From NCBI RefSeq assembly GCF_001468395.1, contig NZ_LNSG01000002.1, positions 248,001-312,000 on the forward strand: a stretch of DNA of 64,000 bases, in the 5' to 3' direction. The notes beneath the pieces are model-generated. The model did not search any database, was not told where the DNA came from, and saw only the letters and a list, made by a program, of their open reading frames with translations. This document shows positions 1 through 9,601 of this stretch, piece after piece. Within the stretch, counting starts at the first letter, position 1, and every line of letters begins with the position of its first letter. The DNA comes from Sphingopyxis sp. H073 (GTDB lineage Bacteria; Pseudomonadota; Alphaproteobacteria; Sphingomonadales; Sphingomonadaceae). The position numbers and the translations under genes were made by a program.

Positions 1-129
1 TTTAAGAACCTTCTTCTTAGGTGTTTCCGTTGATCAGTCGTGGACGAGCCTGCTGAATCAGGCGCCGCCCTTAGAGGGTCTTGCCGCGCGGCGCAAGTCC
101 GCGCGGCCCAGGACCCTTACTGGGACCCG

Positions 130-2223
130 TCAGGCCATCTTGGCCTTCACTTCTTCAGCCACGTTCGTCGGCACTTCCTCATAATGCGAGAATTGCATCG
201 AGTATTGTGCGCGACCCTGGGTGAACGAGCGCAGCTGGTTCACGTAGCCGAACATATTGGCAAGCGGCACGATGGCTTCAACCACCTGCGCGTTGCCGCG
301 GCTGTCGGTGCCCTGGATCTGGCCACGACGGCTGTTGAGGTCGCCGATGACGTCGCCCATGAACTCCTCGGGAGTCACGACTTCGACCTTCATCACCGGC
401 TCGAGCAGCTTGATGCCGGCCTTCGCCGCCACTTCGCGCATCGCCGCACGGCCCGCGATTTCGAACGCCAGCGCCGACGAGTCGACATCATGGTACGCGC
501 CGTCGGTCAGACGGATTTCGAAGTCGATGATCGGGAAGCCGATCATGTGGCCGTTTTCGGCGCTCTCGCGCATGCCCTTTTCGACCGACGGGATATATTC
601 GCGCGGAATGTTGCCGCCCTTGATCTCGTCGATGAAGGTGATGCCCGAGCCGCGTTCGCCGGGCGCGACGCTGACCTTGACGCGGCCGAACTGGCCCGAG
701 CCGCCCGACTGCTTCTTGTGGGTGTAGTCGACGTCGACCGGCTTCGCGAGCGATTCGCGGTACGCCACCTGCGGCGCACCGACGTTCGCCTCGACCTTGA
801 ACTCGCGCTTCATGCGATCGACGAGAATGTCGAGGTGAAGCTCGCCCATGCCCTTGATGATCGTCTGACCCGATTCATGGTCGGTCGACACGCGGAACGA
901 GGGATCCTCGGCAGCCAGGCGGTTGAGCGCGATGCCCATCTTTTCCTGGTCGGCCTTGGTCTTCGGTTCCACCGACAGCTCAATGACCGGCTCGGGGAAT
1001 TCCATCCGCTCGAGGATGATCGGCGCGTTGGCGGCGCAGAGCGTGTCCCCGGTCGTGGTTTCCTTGAGGCCGGCGAGCGCGACGATGTCGCCCGCATAGG
1101 CTTCCTCGATGTCCTCGCGCGAATTGGCGTGCATCAGGAGCATACGGCCGATCTTTTCCTTCTTGTCCTTGACCGAGTTCAGATAGCTGCCCTTGGTCAG
1201 GGTGCCCGAGTAGATACGGGCGAAGGTGAGCGAACCGACGAACGGGTCGTTCATGATCTTGAACGCGAGCATCGACAGCGGCGCCGTGTCCGACGTCGCG
1301 CGCGAGTCGGGTTCGTTCGTGTCGGGGTTGACGCCCTGAACGTCGGGGATGTCGAGCGGCGACGGCAGATAGTCGACGACCGCGTCGAGCAGCGTCTGGA
1401 CGCCCTTGTTCTTGAACGCCGAACCGCAGAGAACCGGAACGAACGCCTGGCCGAGCGTTCCCTTGCGGATAAGCGCCTTCAGGGTCGCGACGTCGGGCAG
1501 CGTGCCTTCGAGATAGGCTTCCATCGCATCGTCGTCCTGTTCGACGGCGAGTTCGACGAGCTTTTCGCGATATTCGGCAGCCTTGTCGACAAGGTCGGCC
1601 GGAATTTCTTCATAGAAGAATTCGGCGCCCAGGCTCTCGTCCTTCCAGATGATCGCGCGCTCGTTGACGAGGTCGACGAGGCCCTTGAAGTCGCCTTCCG
1701 CGCCAATGGGCAGATAGAGGACGGCCGGGACCGCGCCGAGACGATCGATGATCGTCTGGACGCAATAATAGAAGTTCGCGCCGGTGCGATCGAGCTTGTT
1801 GATGAAGCACATCCGCGGAACCTTGTACTTGTCCGCTTGGCGCCACACGGTTTCCGACTGCGGCTCGACGCCGGCAACGCCGTCGAACGCCGCGACCGCG
1901 CCGTCGAGGACGCGCAAGCTGCGCTCGACCTCGATGGTGAAGTCGACGTGGCCGGGGGTGTCGATGATGTTCAGGCGATGTTCGGGGCCTTTACCCTCAT
2001 CGGCCTTCCACAGGCAGGTGGTGGCGGCCGACGTGATCGTGATGCCGCGTTCCTGTTCCTGCTCCATCCAGTCCATGGTGGCGGCGCCGTCATGGACTTC
2101 GCCGATCTTGTAGGACTTGCCGGTATAATAGAGAATGCGCTCGGTCGTCGTGGTCTTGCCGGCGTCGATGTGCGCCATGATACCGAAATTGCGATAGCGT
2201 TCGAGCGGATGGCTGCGTGCCAT
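130..2223 (-). CDS. fusA: Elongation factor G
   Basis: This 697-residue protein has the usual length of EF-G, the cytoplasmic GTPase that drives ribosomal translocation. The GTPase motifs are intact: the P-loop AHIDAGKTT at about residues 17-25, DTPGHVDF at 88-95 and NKLD at 142-145. The C-terminal domains IV-V follow, including the [12 protein letters not shown] region. It starts with ATG and is the third gene of a minus-strand rpsL-rpsG-fusA str operon, about 120 bp after rpsG. The remaining 129 bases to the left edge hold no gene; tuf would be expected just beyond it, which is inference from other proteobacteria. Long open frames antisense to this gene are composition artefacts. Confidence 0.98.
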   Translation of the reverse strand: MARSHPLERYRNFGIMAHIDAGKTTTTERILYYTGKSYKIGEVHDGAATMDWMEQEQERGITITSAATTCLWKADEGKGPEHRLNIIDTPGHVDFTIEVERSLRVLDGAVAAFDGVAGVEPQSETVWRQADKYKVPRMCFINKLDRTGANFYYCVQTIIDRLGAVPAVLYLPIGAEGDFKGLVDLVNERAIIWKDESLGAEFFYEEIPADLVDKAAEYREKLVELAVEQDDDAMEAYLEGTLPDVATLKALIRKGTLGQAFVPVLCGSAFKNKGVQTLLDAVVDYLPSPLDIPDVQGVNPDTNEPDSRATSDTAPLSMLAFKIMNDPFVGSLTFARIYSGTLTKGSYLNSVKDKKEKIGRMLLMHANSREDIEEAYAGDIVALAGLKETTTGDTLCAANAPIILERMEFPEPVIELSVEPKTKADQEKMGIALNRLAAEDPSFRVSTDHESGQTIIKGMGELHLDILVDRMKREFKVEANVGAPQVAYRESLAKPVDVDYTHKKQSGGSGQFGRVKVSVAPGERGSGITFIDEIKGGNIPREYIPSVEKGMRESAENGHMIGFPIIDFEIRLTDGAYHDVDSSALAFEIAGRAAMREVAAKAGIKLLEPVMKVEVVTPEEFMGDVIGDLNSRRGQIQGTDSRGNAQVVEAIVPLANMFGYVNQLRSFTQGRAQYSMQFSHYEEVPTNVAEEVKAKMA

Positions 2224-2344
2224 GATCTTTTCCTTGGATTTGGGGGGAGGCCTTTGGAGCCGCCCCCGATATAGGAAGTTTTGTTGCGATTGCGAGACGC
2301 CGGGGCGTCGCGCAAATTACCAGCGGAGGCTGACCTTCCCGCTG

Positions 2345-2815
2345 TTACCAGCGGTAGTGCGAGAAGGCGCGGTTCGCTTCCGCCATGCGGTGCGTGTCTT
2401 CGCGCTTCTTGACTGCGTTGCCGCGGTTGTTCGACGCGTCGAGCAGTTCGCCCGACAGGCGCGCGGCCATCGTCGTTTCGCTGCGGTTGCGCGCCGCGGT
2501 GATCAGCCAGCGGATCGCGAGCGCCTGCGCGCGGTCCGGACGGACTTCAACGGGAACCTGGTAGGTCGCACCGCCGACGCGGCGGCTGCGGACTTCGATG
2601 TTCGGGCGGATGTTCGCGAGCGCTTCGTGGAACACGCCGAGCGGTTCCTTCTTGGCGCGGGCTTCGACCGCTTCGAGCGCACCGTAAACGATGCTTTCGG
2701 CGACCGACTTCTTCCCGTCCAGCATGACGCTGTTCATGAACTTCGACAGCACCGTATCACCGAAACGGGGATCGGGCAGGATTTCGCGGCGTTCAGGACG
2801 ACGACGACGAGCCAT
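2345..2815 (-). CDS. rpsG: 30S ribosomal protein S7
   Basis: The 156-residue product matches bacterial S7 in length and sequence. The N-terminus [20 protein letters not shown] and the internal [13 protein letters not shown] segment are hallmark S7 regions. S7 nucleates assembly of the 30S head by binding the 3' domain of 16S rRNA. In many bacteria it also represses its own str-operon mRNA; whether that happens here cannot be seen. It lies between rpsL (128 bp upstream) and fusA (121 bp downstream). Both spacers are long for a ribosomal operon, and the upstream one holds two hairpins. Confidence 0.98.
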   Translation of the reverse strand: MARRRRPERREILPDPRFGDTVLSKFMNSVMLDGKKSVAESIVYGALEAVEARAKKEPLGVFHEALANIRPNIEVRSRRVGGATYQVPVEVRPDRAQALAIRWLITAARNRSETTMAARLSGELLDASNNRGNAVKKREDTHRMAEANRAFSHYRW

Positions 2816-2888
2816 AGGTAATTCCTTTTACAACAGCATCCCGGCGCGGAGCGCTCGCGGGATGATCAAATAGCCGGGGAGTGAATGG

Positions 2889-2947
2889 ATCCCGGATGAA
2901 ATCGCTTGAAGCGATTTTCCGGGATGACGTTCACCCCGTGAACGTCA
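2889..2947. repeat. Double palindrome in the rpsL-rpsG spacer
   Basis: Two adjacent inverted repeats fill the start of the rpsL-rpsG spacer. The first pairs 2889-2896 with 2918-2925 and has an inner stem of 2899-2907 with 2909-2917. The second pairs 2925-2934 with 2938-2947 and covers the rpsL stop codon. The outer arms (ATCCCGGA/TCCGGGAT plus GATGACG) resemble the REP-like elements at 29.4 kb and 37.2 kb. No T-tract follows on the minus strand, so a Rho-independent terminator is unlikely. It may be a REP unit or an RNA-stabilising structure. Confidence 0.65.
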
Positions 2948-3316
2948 CTTCGGACGCTTCGCACCGTACTTCGAACGGCTCTGCTTGCGGTCCTTCACAC
3001 CTTGGGTGTCCAGAACGCCGCGCAGGACGTGGTAACGGACACCGGGAAGGTCGCGCACACGGCCGCCGCGGATCAGCACGACGCTGTGTTCCTGGAGGTT
3101 GTGGCCTTCGCCGGGGATGTACGAAATGACTTCGCGGCTGTTGGTCAGACGGACCTTCGCCACCTTGCGGAGCGCCGAGTTCGGCTTCTTCGGAGTCGTC
3201 GTATAGACACGGGTGCAAACGCCGCGCTTCTGCGGGTTCGCGTCCATCGCCGGGACCTTGGACTTCGCCTTCTGCGGCGTCCGGCCCTTGCGGACGAGCT
3301 GGTTGATCGTGGGCAT
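2945..3316 (-). CDS. rpsL: 30S ribosomal protein S12, Arg88 form
   Basis: The 123-residue protein is a standard S12, a decoding-centre protein that controls translational fidelity. [11 protein letters not shown] carries the conserved Lys43, and the [13 protein letters not shown] loop is clear. That loop has Arg at position 88 (Met counted as 1), where E. coli and most bacteria have Lys. The codon at 3053-3055 reads CGC on the coding strand. K88R is a classic streptomycin-resistance substitution in other bacteria. This is the first gene of the str operon, and its promoter must lie in the gap up to 3620. Confidence 0.98.
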   Translation of the reverse strand: MPTINQLVRKGRTPQKAKSKVPAMDANPQKRGVCTRVYTTTPKKPNSALRKVAKVRLTNSREVISYIPGEGHNLQEHSVVLIRGGRVRDLPGVRYHVLRGVLDTQGVKDRKQSRSKYGAKRPK

Positions 3317-3620
3317 GAATGCTTCACCTTTATGTGTCCGCCCATCGGAGCGAACGGTTACTGTACCGCGGTGGATGAAGCTCTGGCCGACACCTGCCGA
3401 AACCGGCAGAAAACGGCCAACCTGATAACAGCAAAAGACCCCGGCGGACTCGTTCGTCCTCCGGAGGCTCCATCCGCGCCAGCAATGTTCAAGCGCTGTT
3501 GTGATCGAGTTTGGCGGAAGTCCGCCGCTTTCGACCGTGCGCGCCCCTAGCGGTGATTCCCTCCGCGGTCAAGGGGAAGGCAATATTGTTGCGCCGTGCC
3601 TGCGCCGCTATCGGTCGTAT
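3317..3620. other. Divergent intergenic region, str operon / DNA glycosylase
   Basis: About 300 bp separates divergent rpsL and the glycosylase gene, so it should hold the str-operon promoter and leader. I could not pick a convincing -35/-10 pair. A TTGAAC hexamer on the minus strand (3487-3492) has no good -10 partner at normal spacing. No repeat or RNA gene was recognised. Confidence 0.5.
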
Positions 3621-4118
3621 ATGGCCGCGCTTCGACACGCCAGCTTCGCCCCGCATGTCGCGCCCGACACGCGCCTGCTGATCCTCGGCAGCTTGCCCGG
3701 CGCGAGGTCGCTGGCCGAACGCCGCTATTACGCCCACCCGACGAACCAGTTCTGGCGCCTGCTTGGCGCGGTGATCGATCAACCGCTTGCGGAGTGGTCC
3801 TATGGCGAGCGGCTCGCCGCGCTGCGCCAAGCGAAGATCGGATTGTGGGACGTGATTCGCAGCGCCGAGCGGCGCACAAGCAACGACGCGCATATCCGCA
3901 GGGCCGACCCGCACGACCTTGCCGCGCTGGTGTCGACCCTGCCCGATCTTCGCATGATCGCCTTCAACGGCGGCAAGGCGGCGGCGATCGGGCGGCGTCA
4001 GATCGCCCCGCTGGGGGCGATCGCCATCGTCGACCTGCCGTCGAGTAGCGCCGCGAACACCGCAAGCTTTGCAGCGAAACGCGAAGCCTGGCTGGGCTTG
4101 CGCGACGCGCTCGACTGA
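3621..4118 (+). CDS. DNA-deoxyinosine glycosylase (uracil-DNA glycosylase superfamily)
   Basis: The 165-residue protein fits the Mug-like hypoxanthine-DNA glycosylase branch of the UDG superfamily. These enzymes remove deaminated adenine (hypoxanthine) and sometimes uracil to start base-excision repair. The superfamily motif is seen as LLILGSLPGARS at about residues 19-30, followed by the characteristic YYAHPTNQFW. I chose the ATG at 3621 because homology begins there; the open frame extends upstream without recognisable sequence. The gene stands alone, convergent with the subtilase gene. Its exact substrate is inferred from family resemblance only. Confidence 0.85.
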   Translation: MAALRHASFAPHVAPDTRLLILGSLPGARSLAERRYYAHPTNQFWRLLGAVIDQPLAEWSYGERLAALRQAKIGLWDVIRSAERRTSNDAHIRRADPHDLAALVSTLPDLRMIAFNGGKAAAIGRRQIAPLGAIAIVDLPSSSAANTASFAAKREAWLGLRDALD

Positions 4119-4121
4119 CGA

Positions 4122-6518
4122 TCAGAAGCCCATCGTAAAGCGGAGCGCCGCGCCCTTGTCGTCGGGCATCGCCGCAATATGGCCAGGATCGCGCCGCCAC
4201 CATGTGTTGGCGACCAGATCGCCGCCGAACAGAGTCAACGCATAGCTCGCCTCAGCCACCAGTTCGCGGCCCGTCGGTGCCAGATTGTAGGTGCGGCGCT
4301 CGAATCCAGCGCTCTGCGTCGCATAGTCGTACGACACGGGAAGCGTCAGATCGACCCCGCCGCGCGCGACGCGAAGCGGCTGCGCGAAGCGGAGCGCCGC
4401 ACGGTCGCCGGCGCGCAGCAGGCCCGCCTTCGCGATGTCGAACGAGAAGGCGTTCGAGCGCAGCGCGCCCCCGGCGATCAGGCCGCCGCGATCGGGCCGC
4501 GTCCACATCTGGCGCCACGCGCCTGCGATGCTCCAACCGTCACCTATATCGACGCCGAGCCGCGCATCGCCGACGAGGCTGGTCGCTCCGCCCGCGCCGA
4601 AGACCGGCCCGAGCCGGGCGCCGAGCAGGCTGTCCGATTCGCGAAGCCAGCTTCCGCCGAGCGCTGCCTGAAACCGCCCGAACCGGCCGTCCCAAGAGGC
4701 GCCGAGGCGTTGGTAGCGACTGTCGCGGATACTCCGATAGCGGAGCAGCGGATCGTCCTGCCAGCGCGATCCCGACACCGTGCCATTCTCGGCGCTCAGG
4801 CTGATCGCCTGACCGGGGGCGATCCTGTGCCGGATCAGGGACCCGACCCCGGGGCTTGCGGCAAAGCCAAGGCCTTCCTGCGCCGCGTCGCCGACGAGCA
4901 TCGCATGACCCGCCTCGCCGCGTTCGCCCGCGAGCAACCCGCCAACGCCGCGCCCCACTGCAAGGCCGAGCCGGGTGTCGGCGTCGAGACGCGTGACCAT
5001 CGACGCGGCGATCGTCCGCGCCCGCTGCGCATCGTGAAAGGAAAGACCCGCCAGCGCGTCGGTCCCGCCGACGCCCGGCGCGGTGACGAGCGACAGCGCG
5101 GTCGCGCCCGAGGCGGCGCTCTGCTGGCGGACGAGCCCGCCGATCGCTCCCGACAGTTTGAAGTCGGGGCGGCGCTGGCGAAGCGAGCCAGCGAAGTCGA
5201 CGTTGAAGGCGCGGCCGAAACCGTCGGTGACAAGCCCGACGGCGCCGCCCTGTCCCCGCGCACCCGCATCGCCCATCGGTCCGCCGAGTTCGCCTAGCGC
5301 ACCGCCAAGCGGCACCGCGGTCGACGTCCCCGCCAGCGTCGTCGCGCCGATCGGCTGAAAGGCGCGCGCGATGTCGAGAATCCCCTGGCCATAGACCGCA
5401 TCGTCGCCCGCCGCCCCGGCGTCGCGCGCCGACTGGTAGAGAAGGTCGACGATCTGTTGCCCCGTCAGGTTCGGAAAGGCCTGCGCCAACAAGGCGACCG
5501 CGCCCGCGACCTGCGGGGCCGAGAAGCTGGTGCCGTTGAGGACGAAGACGAAATTGCCCTCGGTCTTGATCACGCCATTCTCATAGGCGCAGCACACGCC
5601 CTCCCCGAGCGCCGTCAAATAGGAACCCGCATAGGCGCCCGCGCGATTGCTGAAGTCCGCGATGCGCCCATTTTCATCGACCGCGCCGGCAATGATGACA
5701 AGCCCGCCGCCCGCATCGCGCAGCCCCTGCGCGAACAATTCGGGATTGTTCGGGTCATTGCCGTTTGCCGTCGTATCACCTTCGTTGCCCGCCGACAGGA
5801 TGACGACGATCCCCGCCGCGGTCGCGCGCGCCACCGCCGCGCGCAGCGTCGCGCCGGGCGGGTCGCCGCCGCCCAGCGAGATATTGACGACGCGCGCGCC
5901 GGCGGTGACCGCGCGGTCGAGCCCCGCCGCGATCGCGCTCTCGGGAAAGCGGCAACCCGTTTCGTCGTTCGACGGATCCTCGGTCGCGCAGCTTCCCGGC
6001 CGGTCGGCGCGGAGCACGAGCAGGTTCGCATTATAGGCGATGCCAAAGGTGCCGGCGTCATTCTTCGCGCCGAGCAGGATCTGCGCGACATTGGTTCCGT
6101 GCGTCCCCTCGCCGTTGATCCCGCGCGCGCCTGCGACATCGGCCGAGAGCGTCGAGATGCGTCCCGCGAATTCGGCGCTGTCCTCGTCGATCCCGTCGTC
6201 GATTACCCCGGCCAGCACGCCCAGGCCGGTCGCGCCCGCCTGATAGGCGGTGATCGCGCCGTGAAAATTGACACCGTCGGATCGCCGCGTTTCAGCCGTG
6301 TTGAAATTGCTGCCCGGCGGCGGGGTCGGCGTGGGCGTGGGGGTTGGCACCGGCGTCGGCGCGGGTGTCGGAGCCGGGGGCGGGGCAGGGGTTGGCGAAG
6401 GACGCGCCCCGCCGCCACCGCCGCAGCCACCAAGCGACAGGGCGGCGATACAAAATATTGCGGGCAAGGGACGCGTAGCGATCCGGCGCATGAAGCTCTG
6501 TCGCATCGCCTCGGCCAT
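4122..6518 (-). CDS. Lipidated subtilisin-like (S8) serine protease autotransporter
   Basis: The 798-residue protein begins with a lipoprotein signal whose lipobox LGGC places the lipidated Cys at residue 32. A glycine run and a Pro/Thr-rich linker (about 39-69) follow. The S8 peptidase domain shows Asp107 in VIDDGID, His140 in GEGTHGT, the oxyanion Asn near 244 in SAGNEGD and nucleophile Ser331 in NGTSFSAPQVAGA. The last 280 or so residues are beta-barrel-like and end in a terminal Phe (FTMGF), as in type V autotransporters. Lipidated subtilase autotransporters such as SphB1 and NalP process other surface proteins; the target here is unknown. It is monocistronic and convergent with the glycosylase gene. 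Confidence 0.88.
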   Translation of the reverse strand: MAEAMRQSFMRRIATRPLPAIFCIAALSLGGCGGGGGARPSPTPAPPPAPTPAPTPVPTPTPTPTPPPGSNFNTAETRRSDGVNFHGAITAYQAGATGLGVLAGVIDDGIDEDSAEFAGRISTLSADVAGARGINGEGTHGTNVAQILLGAKNDAGTFGIAYNANLLVLRADRPGSCATEDPSNDETGCRFPESAIAAGLDRAVTAGARVVNISLGGGDPPGATLRAAVARATAAGIVVILSAGNEGDTTANGNDPNNPELFAQGLRDAGGGLVIIAGAVDENGRIADFSNRAGAYAGSYLTALGEGVCCAYENGVIKTEGNFVFVLNGTSFSAPQVAGAVALLAQAFPNLTGQQIVDLLYQSARDAGAAGDDAVYGQGILDIARAFQPIGATTLAGTSTAVPLGGALGELGGPMGDAGARGQGGAVGLVTDGFGRAFNVDFAGSLRQRRPDFKLSGAIGGLVRQQSAASGATALSLVTAPGVGGTDALAGLSFHDAQRARTIAASMVTRLDADTRLGLAVGRGVGGLLAGERGEAGHAMLVGDAAQEGLGFAASPGVGSLIRHRIAPGQAISLSAENGTVSGSRWQDDPLLRYRSIRDSRYQRLGASWDGRFGRFQAALGGSWLRESDSLLGARLGPVFGAGGATSLVGDARLGVDIGDGWSIAGAWRQMWTRPDRGGLIAGGALRSNAFSFDIAKAGLLRAGDRAALRFAQPLRVARGGVDLTLPVSYDYATQSAGFERRTYNLAPTGRELVAEASYALTLFGGDLVANTWWRRDPGHIAAMPDDKGAALRFTMGF

Positions 6519-6652
6519 CGGTCTTCCCCCTGTCGCTGCCTTCCGTCTCCTAGCTCGACGGACGGGCCCGACGCTAGACCCTACAGCCTTGCCGGAAGGT
6601 AAAGCGACGCGCCTTGCCGCCGGATCGTTGGCGCTTTATGCGACCGGGCGTC

Positions 6653-7330
6653 ATGACCGTGCCGATCGACCATATCGAAAGCTGGATCTTCGATCTCGAC
6701 AACACCCTCTATCCGCCGTCGGCGAAGCTGTTCGACCTGATCGACGAACGCATGGGCGCCTTCATCATGCGCCTGCTCGGCGTCGATGCGGTCGAAGCGC
6801 GGCGGGTGCAGAAGCAATATTTCCACGATCACGGCACGACGATGGCCGGACTGATGCGGCATCACGGCGTGCACCCCGAGGATTTTCTGGCCGACGTCCA
6901 TGATATTGCACTCGACCGGCTGAGTGTCGACGATCGGTTCCGTGCTGGACTCGCCCGGTTGCCCGGACGCAGGCTGGTCTTCACCAACGCCGACGCCGAC
7001 TATGCCGAGCGCGTTCTCAAGGCGCGCGGGATCGCCGATCTGTTCGACGGTATCTGCGATATCCGCAGCACCGCCTATACCCCGAAGCCCGATCCCGCCG
7101 CTTATGCCGCTATGGTCGCGCACCTGGCGGTCGATCCCGCGACGAGCCTGTTCGTCGAGGATATGGCGCGCAACCTGACGCCCGCCAAAGCGCTGGGCAT
7201 GACGACCGTCTGGCTGGACAATGGCAGCGAAAGCGGCCATCGCGACCACCTGCCGAGCCATGTCGATTTTCATGCGACCGACATCGTCGACTGGCTCGAT
7301 ACCTTACCGCAACCTTGGGGAATTTCATGA
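6653..7330 (+). CDS. HAD-family hydrolase, pyrimidine 5'-nucleotidase type
   Basis: The 225-residue protein opens with the HAD motif I nucleophile region FDLDNTLYP (about residues 12-20). Later HAD signatures are VFTNAD (motif II), the KPDP lysine (motif III) and VEDMARNL (motif IV acidic residue). This arrangement is typical of the pyrimidine 5'-nucleotidase subfamily (yeast SDT1-like) that dephosphorylates UMP or CMP. ATG 6653 is chosen because the upstream extension carries no homology. The stop codon overlaps the dapD start as ATGA, so the two genes are translationally coupled, although no metabolic link is obvious. Confidence 0.85.
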   Translation: MTVPIDHIESWIFDLDNTLYPPSAKLFDLIDERMGAFIMRLLGVDAVEARRVQKQYFHDHGTTMAGLMRHHGVHPEDFLADVHDIALDRLSVDDRFRAGLARLPGRRLVFTNADADYAERVLKARGIADLFDGICDIRSTAYTPKPDPAAYAAMVAHLAVDPATSLFVEDMARNLTPAKALGMTTVWLDNGSESGHRDHLPSHVDFHATDIVDWLDTLPQPWGIS

Positions 7331-8169
7331 GCACCGACCTGCAAGCCACGATCGAAGCCGCCTGGGACGCCCGCGAAACGCTGGGGCTGACGACGACCGG
7401 CGCGGTGCGGGATGCGGTCGAGGCGGCGCTCGCCGGACTCGACGACGGCAGCTTTCGCGTTGCGACACGCGACACCGCGGGAACGTGGCAGGTCAACCAG
7501 TGGCTCAAGAAGGCGGTGCTGCTCTCCTTCCGCCTCAACGACATGGAGATCATCGAGGGCGGCGCCGGCGGCGCGACCTGGTGGGACAAGGTACCGTCGA
7601 AATTCGCCGGCTGGGGCGAGAACCGCTTCCGCGACGCGGGCTTCCGCGCCGTTCCCGGTTCGATCGTCCGCCGCGGCGCCTTCATCAGCAAGGGCGCGGT
7701 GCTGATGCCGAGCTTCGTCAATATCGGCGCCTATGTCGGCGAGGGGTCGATGGTCGACGCCTGGGCCACGGTCGGCAGCTGCGCGCAGATCGGCGCGAAC
7801 GTCCACCTGTCGGGCGGCGCCGGGATCGGCGGCGTGCTCGAACCGCTGCAGGCGGGCCCGGTGGTGATCGAGGATGGCGCCTTCATCGGCGCGCGCGCCG
7901 AAGTCGCCGAGGGCGTGATCGTACGCGAGGGCGCGGTGCTGTCGATGGGCGTCTATCTGGGCGCATCGACCAAGATCATCGACCGCGCGACGGGGGAGGT
8001 CTTCATCGGCGAAGTCCCCGCTTATTCGGTCGTCGTTCCGGGATCGCTGCCGGGCAAGCCGCTACCCGACGGAACGCCAGGCCCGTCGCTTTATTGCGCG
8101 GTGATCGTCAAGCGCGTCGACGCGCAGACGCGCGCCAAGACCGGGATCAACGAGCTGCTGCGCGACTGA
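7327..8169 (+). CDS. dapD: 2,3,4,5-tetrahydropyridine-2,6-dicarboxylate N-succinyltransferase
   Basis: The 280-residue enzyme transfers succinyl from succinyl-CoA to tetrahydrodipicolinate in the succinylase branch of lysine and diaminopimelate synthesis. An alpha-helical N-terminal domain is followed by left-handed beta-helix hexapeptide repeats. Clear family segments are [36 protein letters not shown] and [14 protein letters not shown]. The ATG at 7327 overlaps the stop of the HAD gene by four bases. No other dap gene is in the window. It is convergent with gpmA across a 39-bp gap. Confidence 0.97.
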   Translation: MSTDLQATIEAAWDARETLGLTTTGAVRDAVEAALAGLDDGSFRVATRDTAGTWQVNQWLKKAVLLSFRLNDMEIIEGGAGGATWWDKVPSKFAGWGENRFRDAGFRAVPGSIVRRGAFISKGAVLMPSFVNIGAYVGEGSMVDAWATVGSCAQIGANVHLSGGAGIGGVLEPLQAGPVVIEDGAFIGARAEVAEGVIVREGAVLSMGVYLGASTKIIDRATGEVFIGEVPAYSVVVPGSLPGKPLPDGTPGPSLYCAVIVKRVDAQTRAKTGINELLRD

Positions 8170-8208
8170 TCAAATGCGTTGCCCTCGCCAGGGCGACGAC
8201 TGCGGGCG

Positions 8209-8895
8209 TTAGCGCTCGCTCAGATAATAACGTTCGCGCGCCGTCAGATCGTCGGCAAGCTCATAGACGATCGGCTGTCCCGTCGGAATCTCCAGCCCCG
8301 TGATGTCGGCGTCCGAAATGCCCGACAGATGCTTGACCAAAGCGCGCAGGCTGTTGCCATGCGCCGAGATCAGCACCGTCTTGCCGGCGGCGAGCTGCGG
8401 CGCGATCGCGCTTTCATAATAGGGCAGCACGCGCGCGATCGTATCCTTCAGGCTTTCGGTGTTGGGGATCGCGATGCCCGCGTAACGCGGATCGCCCGAC
8501 AAGTCATAGGGCGATCCGGCGTCGAGCGGTGGCGGCGGGATGTCGAAGCTGCGGCGCCAGATCTTCACCTGTTCGTCGCCATGCTTCGCCGCGGTTTCTG
8601 CCTTGTCGAGCCCGGTGAGCCCGCCGTAATGGCGCTCGTTGAGGCGCCAGTCCTTCGTTACCGGCAGCCAGAGCCGGCCCATCGCCTCGAGCGCGAGATT
8701 GAGGGTCTTGATCGCCCGCGTCTGGACCGAGGTGAAGCAGGTGTCGGGCGTAATGCCCTTTTCCTTCATCAGCTCGCCCGCCGCCCATGCTTCGGCCGCG
8801 CCCTTTTCGGTGACGTCGACGTCCCACCAGCCGGTGAACCGGTTTTCCAGATTCCACTGCGACTGGCCGTGGCGGATGAGGATGAGCTGCGGCAT
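8209..8895 (-). CDS. gpmA: 2,3-bisphosphoglycerate-dependent phosphoglycerate mutase
   Basis: The 228-residue protein interconverts 3- and 2-phosphoglycerate in glycolysis and gluconeogenesis. The catalytic phosphohistidine motif [10 protein letters not shown] is at residues 6-15, with [16 protein letters not shown] following. The [15 protein letters not shown] region and the second histidine in [14 protein letters not shown] complete the active site. The length is slightly shorter than the E. coli enzyme (250), which is normal for alphaproteobacteria. It is transcribed alone and diverges from the Hsp20 gene. Confidence 0.97.
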   Translation of the reverse strand: MPQLILIRHGQSQWNLENRFTGWWDVDVTEKGAAEAWAAGELMKEKGITPDTCFTSVQTRAIKTLNLALEAMGRLWLPVTKDWRLNERHYGGLTGLDKAETAAKHGDEQVKIWRRSFDIPPPPLDAGSPYDLSGDPRYAGIAIPNTESLKDTIARVLPYYESAIAPQLAAGKTVLISAHGNSLRALVKHLSGISDADITGLEIPTGQPIVYELADDLTARERYYLSER

Positions 8896-8963
8896 GTTCG
8901 GTCCTTCGGATGGAGGAAATTCGCCGCCCCATAGCGCGGGTTTTTGCCGAATGCCAACGCCCC

Positions 8964-8992
8964 CTTGAAATGGTTTCGGCGGTTACCAGATT
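8964..8992 (+). promoter_or_regulatory. Candidate heat-shock (RpoH-type) promoter for hsp20
   Basis: CTTGAAA at 8964-8970 is followed, 18 bases after the CTTG, by CCAGATT at 8986-8992. This resembles the RpoH pattern of a CTTG -35 and a CC-rich -10. The match is partial, so the call rests mainly on its position about 90 bp upstream of a small heat-shock gene. Confidence 0.35.
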
Positions 8993-9014
8993 GGCCTTGT
9001 CCGGCCGCCGAAAC
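8973..9014 (+). promoter_or_regulatory. Inverted repeat in the hsp20 leader
   Basis: The 10-base arms GTTTCGGCGG (8973-8982) and CCGCCGAAAC (9005-9014) are perfect complements separated by 22 bases. The element lies between the putative promoter and the Shine-Dalgarno AAGGAAGG at 9068-9075. It could be part of a structured leader such as an RNA thermometer, or a protein-binding site. This is inference from position. Confidence 0.35.
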
Positions 9015-9083
9015 GGGGTCGGGTGGTGATCGCGGCCAACAACCGCGGTCCCGTGACTTCGCTTTGAAAGGAAGGAATGACCC

Positions 9084-9536
9084 ATGCGCAACAGCTTTGA
9101 CTGGACCCCTTATCGCCGTTCGACCGTCGGTTTCGACCGTCTGTTCGACTTCCTCGAAACCGGTGGTTCGGGTGCCGAAAATTATCCGCCGTTCGACATC
9201 GAAAAGCTGGGCGACGACCATTTTCGCATCACCGTCGCGGTGGCCGGCTTCAAGTCGAACGAAATCGACATCACCGCGCAGCAGAATATGCTGACCGTCA
9301 GCGGCCGCAAGGCGCCGGTGGCCGAAGGCGAGGCGCGCCAGCTGCTTTATAGCGGTATCGCGACGCGCGCGTTCGAGCGCCGCTTCCAGCTCGCCGACTT
9401 CGTGCGGGTCGACGCCGCCGACCTCGCCGACGGGCTGCTGACGATCGATCTCGTCCGCGAGGTGCCCGAGGCGATGAAGCCCCACAAGATTGCGATCGGC
9501 GGTGCTCCGGTGATCGAAGACAAAAAGGCCGCGTAA
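9084..9536 (+). CDS. Small heat-shock protein, Hsp20 / alpha-crystallin family
   Basis: The 150-residue protein is an IbpA-like holdase chaperone that binds unfolding cytoplasmic proteins. The N-terminus DWTPYRRSTVGFDRLFDFLE is typical of proteobacterial Hsp20. The alpha-crystallin domain spans about residues 30-130 and includes YPPFDIEKLG, FRITVAVAGF and AFERRFQLADFVRV. An AAGGAAGG ribosome-binding site sits eight bases before the ATG. A strong intrinsic terminator follows the gene. The leader holds a possible RpoH promoter and an inverted repeat. Confidence 0.95.
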   Translation: MRNSFDWTPYRRSTVGFDRLFDFLETGGSGAENYPPFDIEKLGDDHFRITVAVAGFKSNEIDITAQQNMLTVSGRKAPVAEGEARQLLYSGIATRAFERRFQLADFVRVDAADLADGLLTIDLVREVPEAMKPHKIAIGGAPVIEDKKAA

Positions 9537-9563
9537 CCACGCGTCCGTTTCGACCGAAAATAT

Positions 9564-9597
9564 ACGGGGTCCGGAGTCCCTTCCGGGCCCCGTTTTC
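9564..9597 (+). terminator. Rho-independent terminator after hsp20
   Basis: Arms 9564-9575 and 9582-9593 form a 12-bp GC-rich stem with one G-T wobble and a 6-base loop, followed by TTTT. It lies 27 bases after the hsp20 stop and just before the convergent GNAT gene. Confidence 0.85.
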
Positions 9598-9601
9598 GTG
9601 G

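Noticed and set aside
40..2274. A 744-codon open frame on the plus strand opposite fusA
   Set aside because: It is an antisense shadow produced by high GC and codon bias of fusA; the translation is Arg/Asp/Ala-rich with no recognisable domain.
8170..8208. Terminator between dapD and gpmA
   Set aside because: A short GCCCT/AGGGC stem exists but has no T-run on either strand.
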